Assembly: GCA_963969395.1 (NCBI GenBank)
Contig: OZ017802.1
Coordinates: 7,876,501 to 7,940,500 of the forward strand
Direction of reading: 5' to 3'
DNA from: Pseudoscleropodium purum
Taxonomy: Eukaryota > Streptophyta > Bryopsida > Hypnales > Brachytheciaceae
Length of the DNA: 64,000 nt
The position numbers were made by a program, and so were the translations under genes. Below, one piece after another: positions 1-12,944 of this stretch (position 1 is its first letter; the number at the start of each line of letters is the position of its first letter). The notes under the pieces were generated by a model that saw only the letters and a program-made list of their open reading frames with translations, did not search any database and was not told the origin of the DNA.

Positions 1-79
1 ATCCAACATGCTGTCTATTATGAGCATTATCTTCTGTATCACTCGGGTGGTGGTTGCTATAACTTTTACTCTTCATCAG

Positions 80-3000
80 ATATGAGCACGACAGATACAT
101 CCGAGGCATTTATGAGGTGTGTTTTACAGGCGTCTGCAGAGTTGCAAGGTATAAAGGGTATGTGGTCACTGCGAGCATCATCGAGTGATGTCTTTGATAC
201 GTTCCTAGTAGTAAGCTTCATAAGTGAGACACGTATTTTGGCCATGAATGCTGACGACGAACTTGAAGAAACTGAGATCGATGGCTTCGACTCTGAAGCT
301 CAGACTCTCTTTTGTCATAATGCTGTCCACGACCAACTTGTACAGGTAAGGGCATGGGCTATGCGTTAACATATGTTCTGCTAAGCCACTATCTAGGTGC
401 TGTTGTGGTCTGATCCATTTGGTGTAAGGGCCCCTATACTATGCTTTGGATTGATGTGTGTAACAAGTAGTGAAGTGAGATTTCATATTGCTTGAAAATT
501 TGTTTCTCACGTTATATCTCATTCAATTCCTTGCGAGTTTTTGGAATAAATCTTTCATCCTACTTCCTAATCATCCAGCATTTTGACACAGGTCACAGCA
601 GGCTCATTACGTCTCGTTGATGCAAAGACGAGGAGGCAGCTGACAGAGTGGAAAGCCCCTGCACCAATTTCAATCAATGTTGCTACTGCAAATGCATCTC
701 AGGTTTACCCCGGGTTTTGTGATACCAGAGTCTTCCACTTTTTCCTAAGCTCATAACGATGTTGTTAATTGGGTCAACTCGTCTTTCTTTTTCATTTATC
801 AATTAGATTATCCATCGTTATGTTCACTGAACATTGGCAGCATTGAGATGTTTCATAACGGTTTGTAATTATATGAATGTTATGAATGAACAGGTTCTAC
901 TTGCAACAGGAGGTGGAAATCTTGTATATATTGAGATAGGGCAAGGTACATTGGTGGAGGTGGCACACGTTCAGCTGGAATATGAGATCTCTTGTTTGGA
1001 TATCAATCCTGTGGGGGATAATCCTGAGCGCAGCAACTTGGTTGCAGTGGGCATGTGGACAGACATCAGTGTCCGAATTTTCTCCTTGCCTTCTCTTACC
1101 TTGATTACCAAAGAAATGCTGGGTGGAGAGATCATTCCTCGTTCTGTCCTCTTCTGCTCTTTCGATGGGGTGAGTTTCACCATCTGAAGCTTGTTCTGAA
1201 TTTATTTCTATGGCAATTCAAGTTGCTCAAGGAATCATTTTGAACTTTCATCCTGTGGTCTTTCTTTCCATCCAACCTGAGGCAGATCCTTGCTTACAAG
1301 AATGCAATATTTGATCTCTGTTTTCCACAAATATTCGGTTGTTAACTTGTGACGCAGTTTAGGGTTTCAATTACTTTGCTTATCTGCATTTGGGTTCACA
1401 ACTGTTTGGGCTTTAGCTCGATTTAGGCTCCCCGTAAAACCAATCTAAATTTTATTTTCTTGATTTTAGCATTCCTCATGTGCATGATCAGTTGCTTATC
1501 TAAGTTCTATGCTGTCTTTCAGATTGCGTACCTATTGTGTGCTTTGGGAGATGGGCACCTCTTCAACTTCATGCTGAACCCTGTGACAGGAGAATTGTCT
1601 GATAGAAAGAAGATATCACTTGGCACGCAACCTATTGCGTTACGTACCTTTCGATCCAAGAATGCCACCCATGTATTTGCAGCCTCAGATCGTCCAACAG
1701 TGATTTACAGCAGCAATAAGAAACTCTTGTACAGTAATGTCAATTTGAAGGAAGTCAATCATATGTGCCCATTCAACTCTGCATCATTTCCAGACAGGTT
1801 CGTTTCTGACCATCTAACCAGTGCATCGTTGAAATGTTCAGCTCGGGATTTGTCTGAGAGATTTGGTTCATACATTCATACCGCTTCAGATTCATGTGGC
1901 AGCGCCCATCTCCTTCACAGTATGTTTGTGGAAAATATTTTTAGGATTGTGTTGGTCGTATGCCGGTGGGTTATATTATTTGCTGTGGTCTGCAGTCTTG
2001 CCATCGGGAAGGAAGGAGAGCTCACAATTGGTACTATAGATGATATTCAGAAACTTCACATTCGCACTGTTCCACTTGGTGAACACCCTCGCCGTATTGC
2101 TCACCAAGAACAATCTCGCACATTCGCCATTTGCTCTGCCAAATATGCACCGACAGGTTCCAATGGTGAAGACATGGAAACTCATTATGTACGGTTGATT
2201 GAAGACCAAACGTTTGACATTACATCTTGGTTTTCTCTCGATCCGTATGAAAATGGATGCTCTATTATCACTTGTTCCTTCACTGATGACTTCAATGTGT
2301 ATTATTGTGTGGGGACGGCCTATGCTCTTCCGGAAGAAAGCGAACCCAGCAAGGTAAGCACTCTTTAGCTAACTATCCCACTTCTTGTAATGTTCTTCGG
2401 CTGATTTTGTCCTTGGAAAGTCCATACTTTCTCCTTCCCCCTTAATCTCAAGTCTGACCTTCCAGTATTCAAGTGCCTTCTTCACCTCACTTACCAATAT
2501 ATTCCGTTGTATCAGGGCCGTATACTAGTTTTTCTCGTGGAGGATGGCAAGCTCCAGCTGGTGGCAGAGAAGGAAGTGAAAGGGGCTGTGTATAATTTGA
2601 ATGCTTTTAATGGCAAGTTGCTAGCAGGCATCAACCAGAAGATTGCTCTGTACAAGTGGACATTGCGAGATGATGGAACAAGGGAGCTGCAGTATGAGTC
2701 CTCTCATCATGGTCATATCTTAGCCTTATATGTTCAATCACGAGGAGATTTTATCGTCGTGGGAGATTTGATGAAGTCAATTTCGCTTCTCATTTACAAG
2801 GTTTGTGCCACTATTGAATTGCAGATTATATCTGGTCAAAAACTATTTTGCCTTTTCCTTAGCTTTGGAATCGTCCTTTTCCTTTATTTTATTGGATCAC
2901 TGTATTTTGTGTTCCTGAACCCTTTATATTCAGGAAGGCAATGAAAGTAAAAATTCCTGTCTTGTATTTGACAGCCCGAAGAGGGTGCGATCGAGGAGAG

Positions 3001-3556
3001 GGCTCGAGACTACAATGCGAATTGGATGACAGCTGTCGAAATTTTGGACGACGACACGTATCTTGGGGCAGAGAACAGTTTCAATCTTTTCACTGTAAGA
3101 AAAAACAACGACGCGGCTACAGATGAAGAAAGAGGTCGATTGGAAGTCGTTGGTGAATACCACCTTGGTGAATTCGTGAACAGATTTCGACATGGGTCCC
3201 TGGTGATGCGACTGCCCGACAGTGAAGCCAGTCAGATTCCAACCGTCATCTTCGGAACCGTGAATGGTGTCATAGGAGTCATCGCTTCCCTACCTCAGGA
3301 GCAATTCTTATTCCTGCAGAAGCTTCAGCAGGCTTTGGTGAAGGTGATCAAAGGTGTGGGTGGACTAAGCCACGAACAGTGGCGCTCTTTCAGCAATGAG
3401 CGCAAAACCGTGGACGCCCGTAACTTTTTAGATGGTGACTTAATCGAGTCTTTCTTGGATCTCCCCCGAAACAAGATGGAGGAAATCGCTGCTCCGCTAG
3501 ATGTTTCCGTTGAAGAGCTTTGCAAACGTGTTGAGGAGCTCACTCGGCTACATTAA
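80..3556 (+). CDS. DDB1: DDB1 (damaged-DNA-binding protein 1), C-terminal two thirds, 5' part outside window
   Basis: Large adaptor of CUL4-RING ubiquitin ligases, built from three WD40-like beta-propellers; it links CUL4 to DCAF/DDB2/DET1 receptors in the nucleus and acts in DNA repair, light signalling and protein turnover. Seven exons are visible: 80-345, 592-702, 894-1169, 1523-1797, 1996-2353, 2516-2800 and 2975-3556. All introns are GT-AG and the phases join cleanly to about 716 codons ending in TAA. Plant DDB1 is about 1,090 residues, so roughly 370 N-terminal residues lie upstream. Blocks typical of the family are seen, including [117 protein letters not shown], [60 protein letters not shown] and the C-terminal [14 protein letters not shown]. 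The first exon start (codon completed by AT after a CAG acceptor) is inferred by homology. No lesion is seen, so the gene should be functional. Confidence 0.96.
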
Positions 3557-5251
3557 ACTTGTTCTACTGTTTTTATCAGACGCCGTCCAATTCTGTAGGC
3601 GAAGGTGGGAAATGTTTCCATTTGTGTAGTATTTAGTGAAATGTAGGTATTTAGATTCTTAGTTTTTAACTAGCTAAGGAGAACGATCACTGCAATCAAC
3701 GGTTTGATATATATGTTTAACTGCAATTGCTGTCTGGTTTCTACTGTATTTCTGTGGAGGCAGAGAAAGTCCATTTCACTCAGAAGCTTACGTCCCGGGT
3801 CGTTCAGGTGAGATTGGAGTATCGTAACCATCGGGGTTAAGAGACAAAAGTCACGTAAGAAAGCCTCCAACGAGAGGGCCAGAGGAAGAAATAGCCTACT
3901 CAACTAGAAAAAAATGAAGGGCAGAATTATAAGAAAATGGATGCCAAAAGAACCTTCCAAGGAGCTAAAGGACGGAACACTATGAAATGTTCCATAAACT
4001 GCTGAAATCAGTAGGAGTCGGAAGATCTCCAGGAAGAGACATTGTCCAAACATGAAAGAGAAAAATCCACCATAAGCAGAAGAAATGGATTTAACCTTTA
4101 GAAGGACCTTGCAAACCTGAAGGGCAGTTCGATATCCAAACCTGAATTCTTACTTACTGTAGTACTTGATTTTAAATGTTCTTAAGCTTAACTAAGGAAA
4201 TGTAGCTCCAATCAAATCTACTTTTTATTCCATTTTAATTTTTTTCAGAATCGTTAAAATTGCAGTTTCTGTGATACTTTGGAGGTAGCATCCTCAAGCT
4301 TAAAATTCAGCACTTCAATTTTTTTTCTATCGGATTTCTCTTGGTGTTAGCTCAATGAGTACATCAATTACATCCTGTTGTTTATCACTACGATCTCCAT
4401 TTTTTTTGGAAGAATCTGAACACCTGGATCGCTACAAAACCTTCAATGAATGAGTGTCCCTCTCCTGCTCATGATCCTGTCACGATCCTGTAAATCAGAG
4501 TCCTATAAATCCTCTTGAAGAGGAGTCCTCAATTTCTACTTGCGAAAAATCTGGGAAGGCGGGATTCATGTTGAAGTAAACTTCTTTGCCAGATTTTTCC
4601 TCCAGATTTGCTGGTTTGGAAACCAAAATTGGTTTCCCGGCTGCAAGTCCTTCGTATAGAATAACTCCTCTTCCCTAGTCCCCTTGCGACTAATCATAAT
4701 GAAGTTAAAGCATCATCAAGTTCCGCATGAAGTATAGCAGCATCGCAAGTATATATATTGCAAGAGGACCATGATTCTCGCTCAAACTCCGATCCAATGC
4801 GGTACGAGGTTCTTAGGCACTGCGGGAGCAAAAACGCCTTCCGACATAGCAAGTTTTTCATATTTGTTGAGGATTGAACTCTCCACAGCAAACAAATAGA
4901 GACAGAAGAAAGAGGAAAAGATGCTCCTGTTTTATCTCATGTAAAGCTTACTTTCCTGTACTGTACACATTGAAGCACTGACATGGCCATCTTTAGAAAC
5001 GGCCTGTAGCAAGCCCACATTGGAGCGCGGATCTCTGCACTTAACGCTAATAAACGAGAGTAGATTGCTACAAGTGCACGGAAATGGCGAACTTCTTTCC
5101 TACGTCAATGACACGCTATTTGGATTGATGACTCATGTCAAAATATTTTTGAGGATTGATCCCTTTGGGTCCGGAATCTCTGTAAGTATAGTTCCTTCCA
5201 AGCCGCCAAGCCTACCTGTATAATAGTCTGTCACGAACGAAACAAGCCACG
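3557..5251. other. Spacer downstream of DDB1
   Basis: DDB1 3' untranslated region followed by low-to-moderate complexity DNA. No open frame here has recognisable similarity or splice-supported structure. No clear inverted or tandem repeat was found by eye. Confidence 0.5.
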
Positions 5252-5960
5252 TTAATATGAAAAAAATCCATCGCCCAATCTAGCTTCTTGAGCAATTCTG
5301 GCACCAGGTTTTCCAATGGGCAAGTTCTTCCTCCGAATGTCTAAAGTGAATTCCCTTGGAAAAATTGCATGCAGATCTCCCTTTGTGTTCCTCATATAAT
5401 CTTCTATGGTTTTGACGTTTTGGCTCCTGATCCGGAGTCTCTGTATGACTGTATACATTCATCCCACAATCTCGGTTGATAAGTGATAGTTTTGCAATCC
5501 GTCTCATGGCTTTGTAGCTTTCTCAAACGTGCACAATGCTTGGGCATCCATACAAAGCATACTCCGCCAACTTGCCAATTTCCTCATGTGACATTACACA
5601 CGGTTTCAAAGTACAAACCCCATCATAGCCAATTTTCACCCTTTATTTCCCAATGGCCGTAGGTCCTTGCTGTGGTGAGCCATATTTATCATGCTGGTAA
5701 TCTTCCTTGGCATCTAATATTGTCAAAGTCTAGCAGAAAAAGTGCTATTCTCTGTGTAAATGAGTATCCCGTTTTGCTCCATCCTACTTTTGAAACCCAA
5801 CTGCATGCATGGCCTTGTTTTTGTTGATTACATTCCACCTCTTGATGATAAGTAAAAGAGGTTACCTTTGAGCTCTAAGTTTCTCCCACTCCCTCAATTT
5901 AGAATTGAAGTGCAAATCTGCAGTCCTCTCTTCCATGAAGGCCTATACCGTAAGTAAACC
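5252..5960 (-). pseudogene. Decayed protein-like segment, unidentified
   Basis: Read on the minus strand, this stretch looks like a broken coding sequence. From about 5910 to 5860 one frame reads EERTADLHFNSKLREWEKLR-like sequence and runs into a possible GT donor. From about 5640 to 5400 a frame reads HEEIGKLAEYALYGCPSIVHV, then a stop, then a 75-codon open stretch containing RRIAKLSLINRDCGMN. A one-base shift near 5415 moves the protein-like signal into another frame with EDYMRNTKGDLHAIFPREF and KNLPIGKPGARIAQEA. The mix of charged and hydrophobic residues is unlike the poly-Lys/Phe/Ile frames of the surrounding AT-rich DNA. I could not name the family; a transposon-derived or captured gene fragment are both possible. 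Confidence 0.3.
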
Positions 5961-8550
5961 CTAATGAAGTTTTATCCTTGGAGTCCAAACCAGTTGGAAG
6001 GCTCCCAGGTGGTCGTCAGGGGTTGTTTAAAGCACCACTTTGGCCCTCCTGACTTCTCCATGTATAATGACTTCTGGTCTCACCAAAATCAGATGAAGTT
6101 TCTCTTTAGCATTTTGGTTCTCACTCTTCGCTCTTCAGGAAAAAATGATGAAATTTTGTCATTTCTCATGGAGTATACGAGGCTAGTTGGCACCACAACA
6201 AAACCTCGGAACCCAGGTAAACGAAAGGCAAGTCGAAGCCCATCCCGGCCCAACCACATATATATTGAACCTACACTACTACCGATCTGTACAATTACTT
6301 TTCTCAAAACCTAGCATTGATTTAGAGACCTCCTCAGGAGGTGATTATAATTAAAAACACACAATTTTGCAGTAAAGTCCCGAGTCGATTTTGGGGGGTC
6401 ATTTGCAAAATTGAAAGCTTTACCTGAATTATACCACCAAACAAGTTGAACTGCAAATGCAAAAAACTGAGGTCTTGAAGATTTGGGGTGAATTGCAGGA
6501 AATTCTTGTGAATTAGCAACGAGCAAAATCAGTCGCAACAACTTGGCAGTGCCGCAAATTAAAGCAATTCTCATTCACAAATGACACCGAGAAGTTGCAG
6601 CAAGTGACCATGTGTGAGTCTATCAATGGGGTTGCCAACGCCACCAAAGTTTTTGGCGAGCACCATCTCCAGGACTACAGATTGCAAGTCAATATTGATT
6701 TGCAAGTGCAAGCCGCAAAGAATGTGGGACACAAAACCTCAGCACGCACCATGTTCGTAGGAAAAAACACTCGAGGACTAAGTCCTTACATTGGGTTAAC
6801 CCTAGAAGGACATTGCGGATGTTCAATGAACCACAAAGAATCCTTCTATGTAAGATAAAAGTGTAGGTGTTCATCTTTGGAATTTTGCATGAAAAGGGGT
6901 GATCTTGCACAATAATTTGACCTCCAATGAGTGCTCTTGGGTTTTTTTAAAGCAAATGATTTACATGGCACCAAAAAGGATGATTTCCACAATAATTGAT
7001 TGGTCCTTTTAGTGTTAAATGAAGGTTCCATATTTCTAAAAGGTTCAATTGGACATGCCTTATCCAAAACAACTCCAAAGGGACAAGACAATGACTAAAT
7101 GGCCCTAAATTCTATCCAGTAAATCTAAAAGGGTATACATATAGATTCCATTACATGAATTTTGCTTGTTAGGGCACATCTTATTCGATGAATAATGTAG
7201 AAATCTATGATATTTATTGATTTTATCAAAAATTCTTAGATGCTAAAAGGACAATAGAACTTAGAATAATTTATAAAGTGACTACCAAATGTCACATTTC
7301 TCAATGAATGGATTCTTGAAGGCCAATTTATCCCGACTATCTAAAAACACCAATTAGAAACAATCTTTTAGAATATAGCTACCCATCATCTTTAAAAGTG
7401 CAGTTGAGAATATAGCAATGACATTTTGAAGTGTAGAAGGAAAATGATTGAATGATTTCCAAGAAAAATACAAAAATTAGCAAGAATACAACTCTCAAGA
7501 AATTGATGAATTCTAGAATTACTCTCACCAATCTCACAACTTTAACAAATCTCTTATTACTTGAACATGGGAACCATGCATAGAATGAAATGAACTAGCA
7601 ACCTCTTAACTCTTGCCAACCTCAAACAAAGTTGAATTTATTTCTCTCTTCGAGCATTGGATGTGGAGAGAATAATTGTTTGTCAATTGGTCATACTCAT
7701 GACCTTCAATGTTTTGTAGCACTTATCAAATTTTCTACTAAGCATCATAGGAGGGAGATGTAGATTTGGAGGCAAAACAATTGTTGGCTTAGTAAGAATC
7801 AAGACAAAATCTCTCAATCATTTTTACAAGTTCTTCATTTCTTTCCATGTTGAGACGAACTAGTAGTTGAAGAGCTTTACACAAAACTCATGAAGCATCA
7901 AGTGATCAAACCAATCTCACGGTTGAAAAATATTGTAGGCCAAATTTTCTTCTTCAACAAAAACTTAGACGAAGCATGTCATCTATTTCATGTAGCCCAC
8001 ACATTACAGTAAGCTCTCAAAAATGTTCATCATCCACCTACCAATGTTGACTCACTCCAAGATTCAACTAGAATTCTTTGGGCCATTGAGGTTATACTAA
8101 AAGAGTCAATCCATTTCCAACCACTTAAGCAATTACAGGCATGTAGAGTGATGTTTTGAGTGTAGAAATTTTTCCAAATGTAGAAATAGAGTTTGGAAGG
8201 ATTATACAATTTTTCAAAATCTTTTAACTCAAAATATAATTATCATAAATTTTTTAGCTAAATTATACTATACGACCTATATTGGTCATATAGACTTTTC
8301 TATTTCCAACCATGGGCTAGTTGCAAAATCAAACAAGGGTTGGTTGCAATATTGAGAGCTTGCCAACCAATGATAATGCACCACAACTACTTCAGGAACC
8401 GCACCACCACTTCACAAAAAGTAATCAATCTCTAGGTTGGAAATGGAGAGTGATAAAAAATGAGCCGGCTCCTATAGATCAAAATGAAAGTGACTGTCAC
8501 TAACTACATAAAAAATAGCATCCTTCACCACTTCTTCTACTTTTACTACA
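5961..8550. other. AT-rich spacer with one interspersed repeat fragment
   Basis: No supportable gene. Positions about 6902-7018 match, in reverse orientation, 41319-41435 (see the paired repeat entry). The rest is AT-rich DNA with many short frames lacking protein-like composition. Confidence 0.5.
6902..7018 (-). repeat. Interspersed repeat fragment, copy 1
   Basis: The reverse complement of this segment aligns with 41319-41435. Both share TAACACTAAAAGG, then GAAATCATCCTTTT, an AATCATTTGCTT block and GCACTCATTGGAGGTCAAA in the same order and spacing. By eye the two are roughly 75-80% similar with small indels. No terminal repeats or coding potential are visible, so the class is unknown. Confidence 0.65.
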
Positions 8551-8690
8551 CCACAAATTATTTCTCACAACAAGGCTCTACTTTCAGGTTACTTCAATAG
8601 GTGATTGCAATACTCTTGCACCACAAATTATTTCTCACAACAAGGCTCTACTTTGACGTTACTTCAATAGGTGATTGCAATGTTCTTGAC
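8551..8690. repeat. Two-copy 70-bp tandem duplication
   Basis: Two adjacent units, 8551-8620 and 8621-8690, each begin with CCACAAATTATTTCTCACAA and share an ACTTCAATAGGTGATTGCAA block. They differ at only a handful of positions, so the duplication is fairly recent. No coding role is evident. Confidence 0.9.
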
Positions 8691-9099
8691 TTGAATGTCT
8701 TCGCTGGATGCAACGTGCGTGTCGCGTGTTTGAATGTGCTCCTACCGGCAATGCAATTTCCGGGAGTTCCTGGAAGTCGGGGATCCATTCCAGCGGCTGT
8801 TCAAGTAAATTCAACCCGCTGATTCTCATTTCATATGTTGACCATTTCCCCGAGAATCATTGACTTTTCTTTTCCCTGCAATCGTGCACCTCTCCACGAT
8901 CTCATGGTGAATACCGCCTCTTTGTACGCAGGCCATGGTCTGTTTTTGACGAAGAAAATCTTTGCACTTGTGGAACAATCTCCACAAGCTCCTCAACTAT
9001 GCTATTTTTTTCTTATTTTTTAATTTTTGAAGCAAACGAGTTCAGGAAACACACTGCAAGGGTTTTCCGGCAGGAAGAGAGGTTGATTTTACACAAGGT

Positions 9100-9190
9100 T
9101 AAGAACCTATTGCTCCTAAGTATCGAACCCACAACCATGCCATTCGGTTTAGGTACCTCACTACCATCACCCAGTAGTTTAGGGTCATCT
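9100..9190 (-). mobile_element. Possible tRNA-derived SINE fragment
   Basis: On the minus strand there is a good RNA polymerase III B-box, GGTTCGATACT (9129-9119). An A-box-like TGGTAGTGAGG (9166-9156) lies about 45 nt upstream of it, the usual spacing in tRNA genes and tRNA-derived SINEs. No cloverleaf folds convincingly and no 3' tail was identified. It may be an old SINE head or a chance match. Confidence 0.35.
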
Positions 9191-9733
9191 CAGACCTCAA
9201 CCATGCTATTTGATTAAGTGAATGTGCGTACCTGTAAATTATTGTGCTACACATTCACTTAATCGTTAATTCACCCCTAAGCTCCTTAAATATGGCCTTG
9301 ATCTCCAAATTGAAGATTTCCTTGTTTGACTATTATAATCTTTTCAACGGTACAGTCAAAAGATGTGTCCCTTTCCTTCTATCTTTGGGCTTGTTTGTGA
9401 TAAGGTCAAACAAGGCTTCTTGTGTGGATCTCTTTTTAAGTGATACTTTGATTGGAATGAATTGAGAAAGGTTTAGATTTTAGTAAACATGAGGTGTATT
9501 CTCAAGAATAAACTAGTGGGACATGCACAAATGCATTTTGAATAGTAAGGACAATGAGCAAGGAAGAAAGAATTTTGACCCCAATAAACGTCAATGACGA
9601 TGGGAAAACTTGAAGAGGAGGTGCTTTTTTTCACAAAAATTCTCAATGATGAGCAACATTGCATGGTGTACTTTATAAGGGGAATCCTCCATTTTGGAGA
9701 GAACTATAATGAAAAAAGATTATGATGAAAAAT

Positions 9734-10020
9734 CATTAGAGGATTTTTGGGCTTAGGGAGGGCTGCTTCAAGCAGCTACGTCAAGAACTGCCTTCCCCTG
9801 CAATTTCGGAAAACAATTGTTCCCGATAAATAAAAAATTTTAATAAAAAAATTTTAATAAAATTTTACTCTTGAAATGCAGAAAAAAATAGAAAAAAAAA
9901 TTATTTTTTTCGGACATGGCAGTCGCCATGCCATGTCAGCGAGCTGCCGTAGCCCCCTGCAAGGCTGTTCCTACAATGTAGGAACCCATAGCCCTCCTAG
10001 GGGTGAAAAAACCTCTAATG
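9734..10020. mobile_element. MITE-like element with inverted termini
   Basis: About 287 bp. The left end begins CATTAGAGGATTTTTGGGC and reaches GGAGGGCT. The reverse complement of the right end begins CATTAGAGGTTTTTTCACC and also reaches GGAGGGCT, giving imperfect terminal inverted repeats of roughly 28-30 bp. The interior has an A/T-rich core, a GACATGGC/GCCATGTC palindrome near 9913-9937 and a TTCCTACAATGTAGGAA palindrome near 9967. No coding capacity. The target-site duplication is not clear, so the superfamily is unassigned. Confidence 0.65.
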
Positions 10021-10336
10021 GCATAATGCTCAAGTACATGGGAAAAAACGTGTAATGAAGCAAGGAATCTCTAATTATGCTTGAAAATCTAGCCATACAA
10101 TGAATAGAATATTTCCCACTTGTGGTTATGTATTGGAGAGGGAGGTTGAAATTTTTTTCTATCACACCTTTTGGCATCGTTGGGCCACACAAGGGTCTAA
10201 ATGGTACTAAACTAATAAAATTAGTGTGAGACCCTTGAATTGTTGTATAATGTATTTTTGTCTTAGAATAAAATTACATATACAATTTTAATGACTTCAA
10301 TGGCACAAATGACATTCCTTCTTCACCTAGTAGTTA

Positions 10337-10890
10337 TTAACCCTTAAAGGACATTCCATCTTGCCATTTAGTCAAACATCATTAGTTTTCTCTACTAAAA
10401 TACACCTTTTTTAAATTTGATATTTTTCTCATATCATAATATTATCCAAAATTTTATTTCTTTTAAAATTAAGAAAAAAACATTAAAGTGAAGTTTGTAT
10501 GATTATTTGAAGTAATTTTTTTGTAAAAATTATAGTAATTACAAAAATTCTTGAAAGAGTATAAAATTTGTTGGAAAAATTGGAGATGATGGTGATAAAC
10601 ATTATGGTGTAAATTGGTATATTCTTTGAGATCACCTTAAGAGATATTCAATAGAAAAGTTCAAAAATGGTGTATTTTAAGCTTTGAAGTTGCTCCCTTC
10701 AAAATGTAACAAAAAAATACAATTTTAACAATTATAGGGAAAAAATTAAAAAGGAAGGAAAAGTAGAATGATTGTTGGAATTATGTTTTTTTAAGTCAAG
10801 CTCCAAGACATTTAAAATCAAGAACTATGTGAAATGTAAATTTGACCTTGAAACTATGCTCTTTAGTCAAATTTGTCTTTTAAGGGTTGA
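10337..10890. mobile_element. TTAA-bounded piggyBac-like MITE (about 550 bp)
   Basis: The left end is TTAA followed by CCCTTAAAGGACA. The right end, reverse-complemented, reads TCAA then CCCTTAAAAGACAAA. Both termini also share a TTTAGTCAAA block just inside. TTAA target sites and termini starting with CCC are the hallmark of piggyBac elements. One TTAA has decayed to TTGA on the plus strand. The interior is non-coding and differs from the ~0.9-kb copies, so this is a related but distinct subfamily. Confidence 0.55.
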
Positions 10891-12944
10891 ACCAATATTG
10901 AGCAAAATAATAAAATAACTTCTAGTAGAGCAAAATGAACAATGTGGGGTACCTCACACTAGTAGAAGTGACCTCTCTGGTGACAAGTGCATACACTCAA
11001 AATTTTCTAACTATCATGTATTCAAAATAGATAGTCTAGTTTGGAAAGGAAATAATTGATTGTAGTTACTTCAAAAAAATGAAGGGAATGATTTTATCTT
11101 CTTATTTTCTTGAAACTTTAAAATGATTTATCAAATCATAAGCAAAGTCATTCTATGCAAGTGTTCAAGTGTTCATCAATCCTTTAGATCCTTAGCATTT
11201 TCTTCAGAAAACATAGTTTACACTACCTACTTACAAAACATTGTTTTTTACACAAACATATAAGTCTATATTTAGACGGTCCAACCATAGAAGTGGAAGT
11301 GAACTTGGTGATGCTATGGTCATATTAAATTTTTGGTGCACATCAAATGGTCCATTTTGCAATAGATTATGTAGATTTCAAGCAACATACAATTGGATAG
11401 TTTTGCACATTATTTTGTGACCTTCTCATATTCTTAGCTATATAAAGATCACATTAGGATATTCTCCAATGAAGCAAACTTGGATGTGAAATTAGACTTT
11501 CTAACCTTTCCAACGACACATTGTAAGCTAACATATAATTTTTTTCCAAAACTTTTATTCAATTTCAAAGTTAAAAAACACAAATCAATTTAGCATGTAG
11601 CCTTACAAACACCTCTAGCACTAAGTGATGTATTTCTTACAAGATGAGAAAGTCAATCCTAATAGACAAACACCTACTTTATATATAGGACAATTATGGA
11701 AGCACGGGGATTATGAAAATAAACAAGTTGATGAGGAGGGCAAAGTCTAATGAAGAATGCCTATTTATTTACAAAATTCCTGACATCAAAGAGATTGTCC
11801 AACCTAAATGCCTATCTAAAATAGATGAAATATATAATCGATGAATGAAAAATTTGTAACCACCAATTACACGGATTTCACACACCAGGAGGAGGAGATT
11901 ACAAGAAATAATCTTCCCGCAGAATGAATGGGGGCTTTTTTGGCAGGGATTTACAGTCTTGAAAAACAAAACATGCAAATTGCATTCACATATATCGTTA
12001 ATATGCATTAGAAAATTTTCATACATTGTGATAAATAAGTATACTATATACACATTATAGGTGTAAATTATGGCATTTGAAGATATTTCACAGCCTAGAA
12101 TTCAATGACTCTTAAATCATTTCATGCTTTGCAAGATATTTTTGCAAGATTTCTAACATCTGTCCGGTCTGCACAAAGTTCTAGGTCTAGACAGAAGTCA
12201 CGTCTTTCTCGTCGAGCTCGGACAGATGTCACATTATTCACGTCGAGTTCATATGGGATCTAAACGGTTAACAAATGGGTTTTTCGCCAAAGGATGGTCC
12301 CCCAACTTGCTCAAGAATGTTAAGCACAGAGCCCAATTGAACTTCCAAACCAGCTGGCCTGGCTCACTTAAGCCCATCACCACCCAATTTGGTGAGAGCT
12401 CCAATGCAACCCAGCTTCAGAATCTCACCTTGGTTTCCAGTGCATTGGCTCCTATTTATTTTTAGCTGCTACTGAGTTGTTGCTTGGCGCATTATTCGTA
12501 CTAACTCCTTGGACTAAAGATTCTGCGCATGCTGCCAAATCTACAGCTGCGAAGAGAAATTCCTGCACTTCAATATTAAAAAGTAATTCCTCAGCATTAC
12601 AAGTATGTAAAATCTCTTGCTGCAGCTTCTGATTCTCAACTCACAACTTCTGATTTTTAGAAGCAGCAGCAGCAACACAATCATATCAGAAATCCAAACG
12701 AGCGCCACTCCACAAAATACTCAACCAATGTAAGCGCAGAAACCGTCGGATTAAACTGATCTTTCCAGCACAGCAAAGGCTTTTGCTGGAGTACATAAAG
12801 ATGGAGGGTCCCTAAAAACTGCCCAACCCTGAGAATGAATTGACAAAATTCAAAACTAAATTACAGTTTTCTGATGGGAACAACCAGATCCAGCAAGAGG
12901 TCAACCCGAGCGTGGTTTCTCATTGTCACAGACCTATGGTATTG
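10891..12944. other. AT-rich spacer
   Basis: No supportable gene. Short frames at 11769-12053 and 12226-12465 lack domain-like composition. The last few hundred bases approach the 3' end of the START-domain gene on the minus strand and probably hold its 3' untranslated region. Confidence 0.45.

Noticed and set aside
9100..9190. Functional tRNA gene
   Set aside because: Only A- and B-box-like motifs are present; acceptor and anticodon stems do not pair.
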